This document shows positions 50,675-59,778 of a DNA stretch of 64,000 bases, one piece after another. The position numbers and the translations under genes are program-made. The notes beneath the pieces were generated by a model that was not told where the DNA came from, did not search any database, and saw only the letters and a list, made by a program, of their open reading frames with translations. Origin of the DNA: an uncultured Alphaproteobacteria bacterium (GTDB taxonomy: Bacteria > Pseudomonadota > Alphaproteobacteria > HIMB59); the NCBI GenBank assembly GCA_902619375.1, contig CACNEB010000005.1:17355-81354 (forward strand). The letters are read 5' to 3'. How positions within the stretch are numbered: the first letter of the stretch is position 1; each line of letters begins with the position of its first letter.

Positions 50675-51505
50675 TCAGCTAGTTATTTTCAGGGGCGAAT
50701 TGTCATTAATTTTTTTAAAAATTTTAGGGAACTTCCATTGCAAATCGCAGTCTACATTTGGGGCTTGAGCTGAACTATTTAAGTCGTTTTCACAAATAGT
50801 TCTAATTTCAAAGCTTATCCTTGTATTTTCAGACTTTTCTTTTGATGAGCTATGTAAGTGGGCACCTGAAAAACATAAAACTTCTCCTGGTTTTATAGTT
50901 ACTGGTATTTTCTTAATATTGCTGGGCAAGTCCTCTTTTAATTGTGGAGCAGAGGGATAAGAAAAATCGCCTTTTTTTCTATTGGCTAAATAAATGTTTA
51001 AGTCCCAAGTAGAGGTAGTATTTTTAACTGCAACATCAAAATAATCTGGATAAAAAATCATAGTATTTTTTTCCTCTACATTGCTTACTGGTGCCCACCA
51101 ATTAATTTGTTGATACAAATTTGTGCCCCAAGTATCACGATGAATATTTATTCTGGATGCTTCTCTGTAAGGTAAGTTATTTTCTGCTGGTGCTACTCTT
51201 ACCACAAATCGATCCCAAAAAGTTTCACCTTTATTGTATCCAATCTCAAATAAAAATTTTGAAAACAGTTTTCTGAAATCCTCATGGTTTTTTAATTTTG
51301 ATACAATATCCTTACTTATATCCTCAGAATTTTCTAAATAGTGTATTTTTTCTATTTCACCATCATAAATATTTTGTATTTTATTTTTAATTTGGGTTAT
51401 TAAATCATTTGAAGTTTTTGATTTTTGAAATACAAAAACTTTTCCACTAAAAATATCTTTTTTAAATTCTTGAAGATTTGAAATATTTTCTATTGGTATA
51501 AACAT
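50675..51505 (-). CDS. Putative Fe(II)/2-oxoglutarate-dependent oxygenase
   Basis: HxD (NIHRDTWGTN) and distal H...R (GAHLHSSSKEKSENTRISFEIRT) arrangement. Confidence 0.6.
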   Translation of the reverse strand: MFIPIENISNLQEFKKDIFSGKVFVFQKSKTSNDLITQIKNKIQNIYDGEIEKIHYLENSEDISKDIVSKLKNHEDFRKLFSKFLFEIGYNKGETFWDRFVVRVAPAENNLPYREASRINIHRDTWGTNLYQQINWWAPVSNVEEKNTMIFYPDYFDVAVKNTTSTWDLNIYLANRKKGDFSYPSAPQLKEDLPSNIKKIPVTIKPGEVLCFSGAHLHSSSKEKSENTRISFEIRTICENDLNSSAQAPNVDCDLQWKFPKIFKKINDNSPLKITS

Positions 51506-52588
51506 TCACTTTATATCACCAACATATACCCCAAGTGCTAAAGCAGTTTCAATTAGAGGATCGGATCTATCTACAACTTTATAAGTAGAAATTCCTTCAC
51601 TAATTGGAACATCAACAACTTTCCTATCTCTCCAGGCAACCATTCTTCCAAATTTTCCTTTTGCAATTAAATCAACAGCATAAACTCCAAAAGCACTAGC
51701 TAAAATTCTATCACGCGGAGTAGGAGGCGCACCTCGTTGAACATGCCCCAAAGAAGTGACCCTACACTCTATATCAGTACTTTTCATTATTTCCTCTGAA
51801 AGATAATTACCTATTCCGCCTAATCTTTTTTGACCATCAGCGTATTCAACAGTATAACTTTTTCCGTTTTCTGTTTTTACTGCCTCTGCTACTACAATCA
51901 GCGAATGAACTATTCCTCTATTTTTCATTTCAGTGAGTTTATTAACAATTCCTTTGATAGAGTAATCTAACTCAGGAATTAGGATTACATCTGCTCCACC
52001 TGCAATGCCTGCGTTAATAGCTATGTGTCCCGCGTCTCTACCCATTACTTCTAAAATCATCGTTCTTTGATGACTTGCAGCAGTTGTTTGTAAGTTATCT
52101 AGTGCTTGGGTAGCAACATTTACAGCTGTATTAAACCCTATGGAGCTTTCAGTGGCTCCCACATCATTGTCAATTGTTTTAGGTATGGCTACAATATTTA
52201 AGTCACCTCTTTTTGCAATTTCAGTTAATATCGACATACTTCCATCTCCGCCTATAACAATAAGCCCATCAAGACCTAATTCTTTGTAACCATCAATAAT
52301 GTCTTGGGATCTATCTTTGTATTTACCATCTGGCATGGGAAATTTAAAAGGATTACCTTTACTTGTTGTTCCCAAAAATGTCCCACCTTGTCTTAGAAGA
52401 GAACCGCTAAAAGTTTGATAGTCTAATGGAACATAAGCCACTGGTCTTTGCATCAAACCAACAGTGCCATCACGAATACCCATCACTTCCATCTGATATG
52501 TATTTTTAGCTCTGAAAAATATCGATCTAACTGCCGCGTTTAAACCACCACAGTCTCCACCACTAGTAAGAATTCCAATTTTTTTCAT
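51506..52588 (-). CDS. pfkA: 6-phosphofructokinase
   Basis: ILTSGGDCGGLNAAVR; VIGGDGSMSIL; PKTIDNDVGATESSIGFNTA; MGRDAGHIA; LGHVQRGAPPTPRDR. Confidence 0.95.
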   Translation of the reverse strand: MKKIGILTSGGDCGGLNAAVRSIFFRAKNTYQMEVMGIRDGTVGLMQRPVAYVPLDYQTFSGSLLRQGGTFLGTTSKGNPFKFPMPDGKYKDRSQDIIDGYKELGLDGLIVIGGDGSMSILTEIAKRGDLNIVAIPKTIDNDVGATESSIGFNTAVNVATQALDNLQTTAASHQRTMILEVMGRDAGHIAINAGIAGGADVILIPELDYSIKGIVNKLTEMKNRGIVHSLIVVAEAVKTENGKSYTVEYADGQKRLGGIGNYLSEEIMKSTDIECRVTSLGHVQRGAPPTPRDRILASAFGVYAVDLIAKGKFGRMVAWRDRKVVDVPISEGISTYKVVDRSDPLIETALALGVYVGDIK

Positions 52589-53512
52589 TTAAAATTTATC
52601 TGAGTCCCACAACCACGCTGCCCCTCTAACACCGCTGGAGTCACCGTGAGTATTCCGTAAGATCTTATTTCTTATCTTATCACTAAATGTGTATTTAGGA
52701 AGTAATTTAGGTATATTGTCATAAAGTCTACCAACGTTTGACATACCTCCTCCAAAAACTATTACCTCAGGGTCAACGATACCGATCATTACAGATATTA
52801 ATCTGGCAAAACGATCTTCATATAATTCAAATTCTTTTTTTGCTCTTTCATCTCCATTTGCTTCCAAAGCGACTATTTCTCTTGTTCTTAAACTAGTGCC
52901 ATATTTCTCATTAAATAATTTTGTAAAACCTATTCCTGATATAAATTGCTCAGCACATAATGGTCTTTTGCAATTACCTACATTACATTGGACATTAGAA
53001 TTAATTTCCTCCTCAGTAGGATAGGGTAATGGTTGATGTCCCCAATCTCCTGCAATTTGGTTAACGCCCTCAATGACTTTCTTTTCATAAACAAATGATC
53101 CGCCAAAACCAGATCCAATAATTACACCCCAAACTGATTTATAATTTGCCCCAGAGCCATCGATAGCTTCAGATAATGCAAAACAGTTAGCATCATTCAT
53201 GATACGAATTTCTCTATTTAAACTTTTTTCTAGGTCTTTATGAAATGGTTTGTCATTAATCCATATACAATTTGCATTATTTACTAAGCCAGTTTCATAT
53301 GAAGAAAATCCTGGTATGCAAACCCCTACAGAATTTTGTTGATCTGTAAATTTATCAAATTCTGAAACTAAAGATTTTACGGTATTTAAACCACTTTCGT
53401 AATTTTTTTCATAAGTAGATCTTTTTCTCTGAATTTCTTTACCATTTGAGTCTATTAAAATACCCTCAATTTTGGTACCACCATAATCAATGCCTATTTT
53501 AAAATCACTCAT
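52589..53512 (-). CDS. ROK family sugar kinase (fructokinase/glucokinase-like)
   Basis: IGIDYGGTKIEGILID; CNVGNCKRPLCAEQFISG Zn motif; VIGSGFGG. Confidence 0.88.
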   Translation of the reverse strand: MSDFKIGIDYGGTKIEGILIDSNGKEIQRKRSTYEKNYESGLNTVKSLVSEFDKFTDQQNSVGVCIPGFSSYETGLVNNANCIWINDKPFHKDLEKSLNREIRIMNDANCFALSEAIDGSGANYKSVWGVIIGSGFGGSFVYEKKVIEGVNQIAGDWGHQPLPYPTEEEINSNVQCNVGNCKRPLCAEQFISGIGFTKLFNEKYGTSLRTREIVALEANGDERAKKEFELYEDRFARLISVMIGIVDPEVIVFGGGMSNVGRLYDNIPKLLPKYTFSDKIRNKILRNTHGDSSGVRGAAWLWDSDKF

Positions 53513-53537
53513 TTTTAAATAGATACCATAAGTTATA

Positions 53538-53572
53538 AAATATATGTATGAAATCTTTTAAATATATGTATG
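53538..53572. promoter_or_regulatory. Tandem direct repeat AAATATATGTATG (two copies 22 nt apart) in a divergent intergenic region
   Basis: Identical 13-mers at 53538-53550 and 53560-53572. Confidence 0.6.
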
Positions 53573-53603
53573 GATTGTAGTCAAATAGGTTTAAATTTTT
53601 TTT

Positions 53604-54611
53604 ATGAAAAAAAGAATTATTAATTGGGGCATATTAAGCACTGCTAAAATTGGTTGGGAGCACGTAATACCTGCAATAAAAAAATCTAAAAATAGTCAGG
53701 TTATAGCGCTCGCTAGTAGAAATTTATCCAGAGCAACGGCTTTAACAAAAAAATTTAAAATACCTAAAAGCTATGGTTCTTATAAAGAGTTATATGAAGA
53801 TAAAGATGTAGATGTAATTTATAACCCTCTTCCTAACCACTTACATATAAAATCAAGTATTGAGGCCTGTAAAAATAAAAAAAATCTCCTATTAGAGAAA
53901 CCATTATCTTTAAAATCAAAAGATATAGACCCATTAATAAAAATTGCCTCACAAAATAAAGTTATTGTTAAAGAAGCATTTATGGTCAGGCATCATCCTC
54001 AATGGCGATGGGTTAAAGAATATATAAAATCAGGTAAGATCGGATCAATATCAAGTATATCAACAGTGTTTTCATACAATAATAAAAATCCAAAAAATAT
54101 CAGAAATATCAAAAACTTTGGTGGAGGGGCCATCTATGACATTGGATGTTATCCGACTGTCATATCAAGATTTCTTTTAGATAAAGAACCAAAAAGAGTT
54201 ATTGCAACTTCTAAAAATGATAAAAAATTTAAAACAGATATTTTATCATCCGCATTGTTAGATTTTGGAGATATTTTCTCAACCTTTACAGTTGCTACAC
54301 AAAGCACATATTCACAACAAGTAGTAATTCTTGGCACAAAAAAAACAGTTGTTATTGAAAATCCTTTCAACGCAATTGCGAATAAATCAACTACAGTTGT
54401 TATCTACAATGGAAAATCAATCTATCGAAAAGACAATACAATAAAAGTATTTCCAGCGACTGATCAATATGAACATCAAGTTACAAAATTTTCTAATGAG
54501 TTAATTTATAAAACTAAAATAGATTATGGATTATTAGATGCAAAAAAAAATATGAAAGTCTTAGATGCAATTTTTATGTCTATTAAGAAAAAAAAGTGGA
54601 TTAAAATTTAA
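53604..54611 (+). CDS. Gfo/Idh/MocA family oxidoreductase
   Basis: INWGILSTAKIGWEHVIPAI; DVIYNPLPNHLH; LLEKPLSL; EAFMVRHHPQW. Confidence 0.93.
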   Translation: MKKRIINWGILSTAKIGWEHVIPAIKKSKNSQVIALASRNLSRATALTKKFKIPKSYGSYKELYEDKDVDVIYNPLPNHLHIKSSIEACKNKKNLLLEKPLSLKSKDIDPLIKIASQNKVIVKEAFMVRHHPQWRWVKEYIKSGKIGSISSISTVFSYNNKNPKNIRNIKNFGGGAIYDIGCYPTVISRFLLDKEPKRVIATSKNDKKFKTDILSSALLDFGDIFSTFTVATQSTYSQQVVILGTKKTVVIENPFNAIANKSTTVVIYNGKSIYRKDNTIKVFPATDQYEHQVTKFSNELIYKTKIDYGLLDAKKNMKVLDAIFMSIKKKKWIKI

Positions 54612-54644
54612 TTTATTAGTGAGATAATAAAAAATTTCAATTAA

Positions 54645-55670
54645 TCAATGGGCACTAGAAGGAGCCCATATATTTATATCACCCTCTTTTGCAGCTTTAT
54701 TTATTTCTTTTATTTCTTTTTTTGAAAATTTTAAATTATCAAGTGTAGCTAAGTTTTCTCTAAGCTGTTTTACTGTTCTAGCCCCAATTAAAGCAGAAGT
54801 TATTGCACGATTATTTAATACCCAAGCTATAGCCATTTGGGATAGAGATTGATTTCTTCTTTTTGCAATTTTATTGAGTTCATTAATAATTTTAGTATTT
54901 TTTTTCGTTATTAAATCTTTGCTGAAAGAGCTATTCTCATTAACCCTTGAAACTTTGGGAATTCCTTTTAAATATTTATTAGATAAAAAACCTTGGGCTA
55001 GTGGAGAAAAGGCGATACAACCAACCCCTTTTTTTATGAGAGTTTTTGTTAAATCTTTTTCAATCCATCTATTAATTAATGAATAAGAAGGTTGATGAAT
55101 TAATAATTTGATTCCTTTGCTCTTTAAAATTGAAATCATTTTATTTGTCTTATTGGAGGAGTAAGAAGAGACACCAATATACAGGGCCTTACCAGCTTTA
55201 TAGATACTTTCTAAAGCATCAGCTGTTTCCTCAAGAGGTGTATTTGGATCAAAACGATGAGAATAAAATATATCTACATAATTCAGTTTCATCCTCTTTA
55301 AACTTTGATCGCAACTAGCAATTACATGTTTTTTTGAACCCCATTCACCATAGGGTCCATCCCACATATCGTAACCTGCTTTAGACGATATAATTAACTC
55401 ATCACGGTATTTTCCAAGATCACTTTTCATGACTTTTCCAAAATTAGACTCAGCACTGCCATAAGGTGGTCCATAATTATTTGCTAAATCAAAATGAGTA
55501 ATTCCTGCATCAAAAGACTCAAAAAGAATTTTTTTAGACTCTGAAGCCATTCCATTGCCACCAAAGTTATGCCATAACCCTATTGACAAGACAGGTAGTT
55601 TTAAACCACTATCACCACAGTTTCTATAATGCATTTTTTGATAGCGATTTTTGTCTGAAATATATGGCAT
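54645..55670 (-). CDS. Aldo/keto reductase
   Basis: GLWHNFGG; ITHFDLANNYGPPYGSAE; YVDIFYSHRFDP; IGVSSYSS. Confidence 0.93.
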   Translation of the reverse strand: MPYISDKNRYQKMHYRNCGDSGLKLPVLSIGLWHNFGGNGMASESKKILFESFDAGITHFDLANNYGPPYGSAESNFGKVMKSDLGKYRDELIISSKAGYDMWDGPYGEWGSKKHVIASCDQSLKRMKLNYVDIFYSHRFDPNTPLEETADALESIYKAGKALYIGVSSYSSNKTNKMISILKSKGIKLLIHQPSYSLINRWIEKDLTKTLIKKGVGCIAFSPLAQGFLSNKYLKGIPKVSRVNENSSFSKDLITKKNTKIINELNKIAKRRNQSLSQMAIAWVLNNRAITSALIGARTVKQLRENLATLDNLKFSKKEIKEINKAAKEGDINIWAPSSAH

Positions 55671-55672
55671 TT

Positions 55673-56593
55673 TTAAAGTAATTCCTCTTTGTATGGCATC
55701 GAATTTGCTGCTCCCTCCCTTGTAACAGAAACACCTGCCACAAGATTAGCAAACTCAATAGCTTCTTTGTAGTTTTTATTTTTTGAGATTGCCACACTTA
55801 GAGCCCCATTAAAAGCATCTCCCGCACCTGTTGTGTCAACTACTGGTTTTTTTAGATTTGAAGCAGGTACCATAAACTCCTCTTTATTGTTTTTAAAATA
55901 ACAACCATTTTCTCCAAGTGTAATAATTATATTCTTTATCCCTTTGTCTAAAAAAAAACTTCCTGCTTTTTTACAGTCTTCCTCATTTTTAATTGATTGA
56001 CCGTAATAAAAACTTGCTTCCGTTTCATTGGGGGTAAAAAAATCAAAATATTGAAAGTTATCATTAGTTATTTCACTGGCGGGTGCTGGATTTAGAATTG
56101 TTGTACAATTAAAATTTTTCGCTTTTTTTATAGCATAGAGTGTTACCTCTTTTGGTGTCTCTAACTGAGTTAAAAAAACATCAGAAGACTCAATTATATT
56201 TAACTTTGAGTCGATTAAATTTTCATCAATTGTACCAGCAGCTCCTGGAACAACATTTATTGCATTTTGCCCAGTTTTTTCATTAATCAATATACCTGCA
56301 GCACCAGTTGATTCATTTTCAGAGATAACCAAACCATCATAATTTATTTTATCTCTCTTGTATAAAGAGATTGCAAGATCGGCATAGCTATCTTTACCTA
56401 CTTTACTTATAAATGATACATTACCTCCTGCTCTAGCTGCTGCTATTGCTTGGTTAGACCCTTTACCACCTGGTCCGATGATGTATTTTTTTCCTAATAT
56501 GGTTTGACCTGGTATTGGAATATCATTTGCAAAAAAACACAGATCTGCAACGAATATCCCAAATACACAAATACTCAATGATCTAGTACCCAA
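55673..56593 (-). CDS. rbsK: Ribokinase-like PfkB kinase
   Basis: GPGGKGSNQAIAAARAGG; VVDTTGAGDAFNGALS; LNPAPA. Confidence 0.9.
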   Translation of the reverse strand: MGTRSLSICVFGIFVADLCFFANDIPIPGQTILGKKYIIGPGGKGSNQAIAAARAGGNVSFISKVGKDSYADLAISLYKRDKINYDGLVISENESTGAAGILINEKTGQNAINVVPGAAGTIDENLIDSKLNIIESSDVFLTQLETPKEVTLYAIKKAKNFNCTTILNPAPASEITNDNFQYFDFFTPNETEASFYYGQSIKNEEDCKKAGSFFLDKGIKNIIITLGENGCYFKNNKEEFMVPASNLKKPVVDTTGAGDAFNGALSVAISKNKNYKEAIEFANLVAGVSVTREGAANSMPYKEELL

Positions 56594-57033
56594 ACAGTAC
56601 CATCAGGTTTAATAACTCCTTTAGTTAAGATGAAGCATCCAAATGGTCTTGTTTCGTTTGTTGTTATTATGGCAAATGCCTTTTTGGCTTCATCATAAAA
56701 TTTAAACCTTTCAATAGATGAAATTTTCCAATGCTCTCCTGAGATTTTCTTAGTTATGTCAATTATTTCTTGATGAACTTCATTTAATTGATCTGGATTT
56801 CCATCAATTTCCATCCTTTGAATAGGAGAGTCGACGAAGCTATCTAGAGGAAATACAGAGAGTATAGCCTCGGCAGCTCTTGTAGCATTTACACCATCAA
56901 TACGATGAACTTTGGAGTTCATCGAATAGGCGGGAAAATTTGAGTCACATAAAATTAATTTATCTCCATGTCCCATCGCTCTTAAAGTATGCAAAACCTC
57001 TGGACTAAGAATAGGATCAATTTTAATAAGCAT
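56575..57033 (-). CDS. RbsD/FucU family sugar mutarotase/pyranase
   Basis: ILSPEVLHTLRAMGHGDKLILCDSNFPAYS; overlaps rbsK by 19 nt. Confidence 0.88.
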   Translation of the reverse strand: MLIKIDPILSPEVLHTLRAMGHGDKLILCDSNFPAYSMNSKVHRIDGVNATRAAEAILSVFPLDSFVDSPIQRMEIDGNPDQLNEVHQEIIDITKKISGEHWKISSIERFKFYDEAKKAFAIITTNETRPFGCFILTKGVIKPDGTVWVLDH

Positions 57034-57072
57034 ATAACATAGAACTAAATTAATTCGTTAAATTCAACTTAA

Positions 57073-58089
57073 TTAATTAATCTTTACTGGTTTGGATCTT
57101 AGTTTTCCGACAGTCTCTAGCTCTGCTTTTCTGCATAACTTTGGAGGGAGACCTTTATTTATTAGTTTTAAATCTTCAAACACTATTTCGCCCATTTCAT
57201 AAAACACAGACTCTAGAGCTCCCGCTCTGTGTGCTGAGAAAAGAATATTTTTAGATTTACGTATGGGATCATTTTTTTTTACTGGCTCCTCAGGAAATAC
57301 ATCTGTTGCAACTTTTATTTTTCTTTTTTTTGAAATTTTTAGTAGGTCTTTAAAATTCACTACATTAGCTCTACTTAGAATTAGTAAACAAGAATTTTCT
57401 TTCATCAGACTCAGTAGCTTTTTATCAATCATATGTTTGTTTTTTGTTGTGATAGAACTAAGAACATATATCACATCTGATTTTTTAAATATTTCATTAA
57501 GAGAATTAATTTTACAATTATTATCCTCAAGCAACTTGCTTGGAAGCCAAGGGTCGTATGCAAGAAAATTATTTGTGAATGGCTCTAACAAGGGTTTTAA
57601 CTTTTTGGCTAGATCTCCAAAACCAATAAAGCTGACAGTGTTATTCTGCAATAAACTAGCGTTCATATTACTTTCCAATCCATATTTTTCTTTATTATTA
57701 ATAAAATCTATATGTGATTGATGAATTTCCCTCTTGAGAGATAAAGTAAAACCAACTGCAATTTCAGCAACTGTTTGAGCAAAAACAGGAGCAGTGGAGA
57801 GAACATAGATACCATTTCTAAAACAATACTCATAATCCATATTGTCCATGAAGTTGCTCTCAACATTGAATATAGCTTTAAGTTTTGCTGCCTTTTTTAA
57901 AATTGAATTTGGAAGGTCAGGTTGTCCAATTATAAAATCTGCTTTTGATATATTGTTTTGATAAAAATTTTTTTTATTTTTTATTGGAGCGTTAATAAGT
58001 TTGAAATTTTTTTTTAAATAAACAAGCTTATCTTTAGAGAAAATAAGATCCATTTGTCTTGGAAAAGGATCAACAATTATTGTTTTCAT
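57073..58089 (-). CDS. D-isomer-specific 2-hydroxyacid dehydrogenase family protein
   Basis: VSFIGFGDLAKKL NAD motif; catalytic R (SRANVV), E (DVFPEEP), H (FSAHRAG). Confidence 0.85.
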   Translation of the reverse strand: MKTIIVDPFPRQMDLIFSKDKLVYLKKNFKLINAPIKNKKNFYQNNISKADFIIGQPDLPNSILKKAAKLKAIFNVESNFMDNMDYEYCFRNGIYVLSTAPVFAQTVAEIAVGFTLSLKREIHQSHIDFINNKEKYGLESNMNASLLQNNTVSFIGFGDLAKKLKPLLEPFTNNFLAYDPWLPSKLLEDNNCKINSLNEIFKKSDVIYVLSSITTKNKHMIDKKLLSLMKENSCLLILSRANVVNFKDLLKISKKRKIKVATDVFPEEPVKKNDPIRKSKNILFSAHRAGALESVFYEMGEIVFEDLKLINKGLPPKLCRKAELETVGKLRSKPVKIN

Positions 58090-58107
58090 TACTTGATTAT
58101 ATCAATT
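58087..58107 (-). promoter_or_regulatory. TATAAT-N6-ATG, predicted leaderless promoter of 2-hydroxyacid dehydrogenase gene
   Basis: Reverse strand AATTGATATAATCAAGTAATG. Confidence 0.6.
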
Positions 58108-58135
58108 ATTTATTTTTTTGATAATCTAAGTTGAA

Positions 58136-58801
58136 ATGAAAAGATCTGAAATAAATGCTGCAATATCTGAAGCTAAAGATATGATCGATAGATATTCGTG
58201 GGTTCTACCTAAATGGGGCTATTGGTCTAAAGAAGAGTACAACAATAATCCTGACCTAAAAAATTATTTAAAAAATCATCAAATGGGCTGGGATGTTACT
58301 GATTTTGGTAAAGGCGAATTTGAAAAAAAAGGTATCACCTTGTTTTGTATAAGGAATGGAATACAGGGTAATAATGATGACAAACCCTATGCAGAAAAGT
58401 TATTGTTTATGAGAGAAGGTCAAGAAATTCCTTTTCATAGCCATAAGGTAAAACTAGAAGATATAATTAATCGGGGAGGCGGGGAATTAGTAATTGAATT
58501 TTTAGAAGTCGACTCAAATCAAATTGAATTAAACTCTAAAATTGATGTTCTTGTTGATGGTGAAATAGTTTCCGTTGCACCAAGAGAACCCTTAATTTTA
58601 AAAAGAGGCCAGAGCGTCACTGTTGAAAGAAACATATATCATAAATTTTACTCTGCTAAGGGTTCAGGAATGGTTATGGCAGGAGAGGTTTCTCAAGTCA
58701 ACGATGATAATAAAGATAACTATTTTTTAGAAAGTGTGGGAAGGTTTACTGAAGTTGAAGAAGATGAAGTTGCGATACATCCTCTCTGGAATGAAATATA
58801 A
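58136..58801 (+). CDS. D-lyxose/D-mannose-type cupin sugar isomerase
   Basis: MKRSEINAAISEAKDMI...WDVTDFGKGEF...KLLFMREGQEIPFHSHKVKLEDIINRGGGELVIE. Confidence 0.85.
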   Translation: MKRSEINAAISEAKDMIDRYSWVLPKWGYWSKEEYNNNPDLKNYLKNHQMGWDVTDFGKGEFEKKGITLFCIRNGIQGNNDDKPYAEKLLFMREGQEIPFHSHKVKLEDIINRGGGELVIEFLEVDSNQIELNSKIDVLVDGEIVSVAPREPLILKRGQSVTVERNIYHKFYSAKGSGMVMAGEVSQVNDDNKDNYFLESVGRFTEVEEDEVAIHPLWNEI

Positions 58802-59778
58802 TGCAAAGAGGTATAATTGGCCTTGGAATGTGGTGTGTAGATACCACATACAAAATAGATAATTTACCTGATAGAGGTAAATTAGAAGCAATTTCTAATA
58901 CTTTTCAATGCGTAGGTGGAGGTCCATCGAATGTTTTGACGGATTTAAATTCTTTAGGATTTAAACATCCAATGTACGCAATGGGATCAATTGGACTTGA
59001 TACAGATGCATCAATTATAAAAAAACATTGTAGAGAAAATAAAATAGAGACTAAATATTTAATTGTATCAAAGCAAATTTCTACTTCTCATACCGTTTGT
59101 ATGTTTGAAAAACAAAAAGAAAGAACTTTTTTATATTATCCAGGGGCAAACAGCTTACTTGATAAAAAACATTTTAAAATTAACCAATTAAAAATTTCAC
59201 CTAAAGTTCTTTATGTCGGATATATTACACTATTAGGTAATTTGGACAAATTTGATGTTGACAAAAAAACTCGTTTATCAAAAGTTTTAAAAAAAGCTAA
59301 AAGTAAAAATGTGATAACAGTTTTAGATTTAGTTTCAAATAAGCACCCTAAATATAAAAATATTATTGAAAGCTCATTGCCATTCATCGATTATTTGCTT
59401 TTAAATGAAATTGAAGCAGAGATACTATTTAATAAAAAAATATACGACTTCAATAAAAAACTTAATCAAAAAATCTTAATCAAGTTAATCAGTAAAGTTT
59501 TCAAAAAGGGTATCATTAGAGGAGTTGTTATTCATAGTCCAACTGAGTCGCTCTATTTTGATAGATCAAAAAAAATTTACACTAAATCAAAGGTTTTACC
59601 AAAAAACAGGGTAATAAATTCAGTTGGAGCTGGAGATGCTTTTTGTGCAGCGTTTATATTTGGAATACATGAAAATTGGGACATAAAAAAAACTCTCAAA
59701 AAGGCTCATGCAGCTGGGACATCTATGATGAAAGTTAATGCCTCTTCTGGAAATTTACCCAATATATCTAAATTATAA
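58801..59778 (+). CDS. PfkB-family carbohydrate kinase (ketohexokinase-like)
   Basis: GGGPSNVLTDLNSLG N-terminal and NSVGAGDAFCAAFIFG C-terminal PfkB signatures. Confidence 0.88.
   Translation: MQRGIIGLGMWCVDTTYKIDNLPDRGKLEAISNTFQCVGGGPSNVLTDLNSLGFKHPMYAMGSIGLDTDASIIKKHCRENKIETKYLIVSKQISTSHTVCMFEKQKERTFLYYPGANSLLDKKHFKINQLKISPKVLYVGYITLLGNLDKFDVDKKTRLSKVLKKAKSKNVITVLDLVSNKHPKYKNIIESSLPFIDYLLLNEIEAEILFNKKIYDFNKKLNQKILIKLISKVFKKGIIRGVVIHSPTESLYFDRSKKIYTKSKVLPKNRVINSVGAGDAFCAAFIFGIHENWDIKKTLKKAHAAGTSMMKVNASSGNLPNISKL

Noticed and set aside
57263-57721. 152-aa plus-strand hydrophobic ORF
   Set aside because: Fully antisense to the 2-hydroxyacid dehydrogenase, whose catalytic motifs are intact; likely chance.
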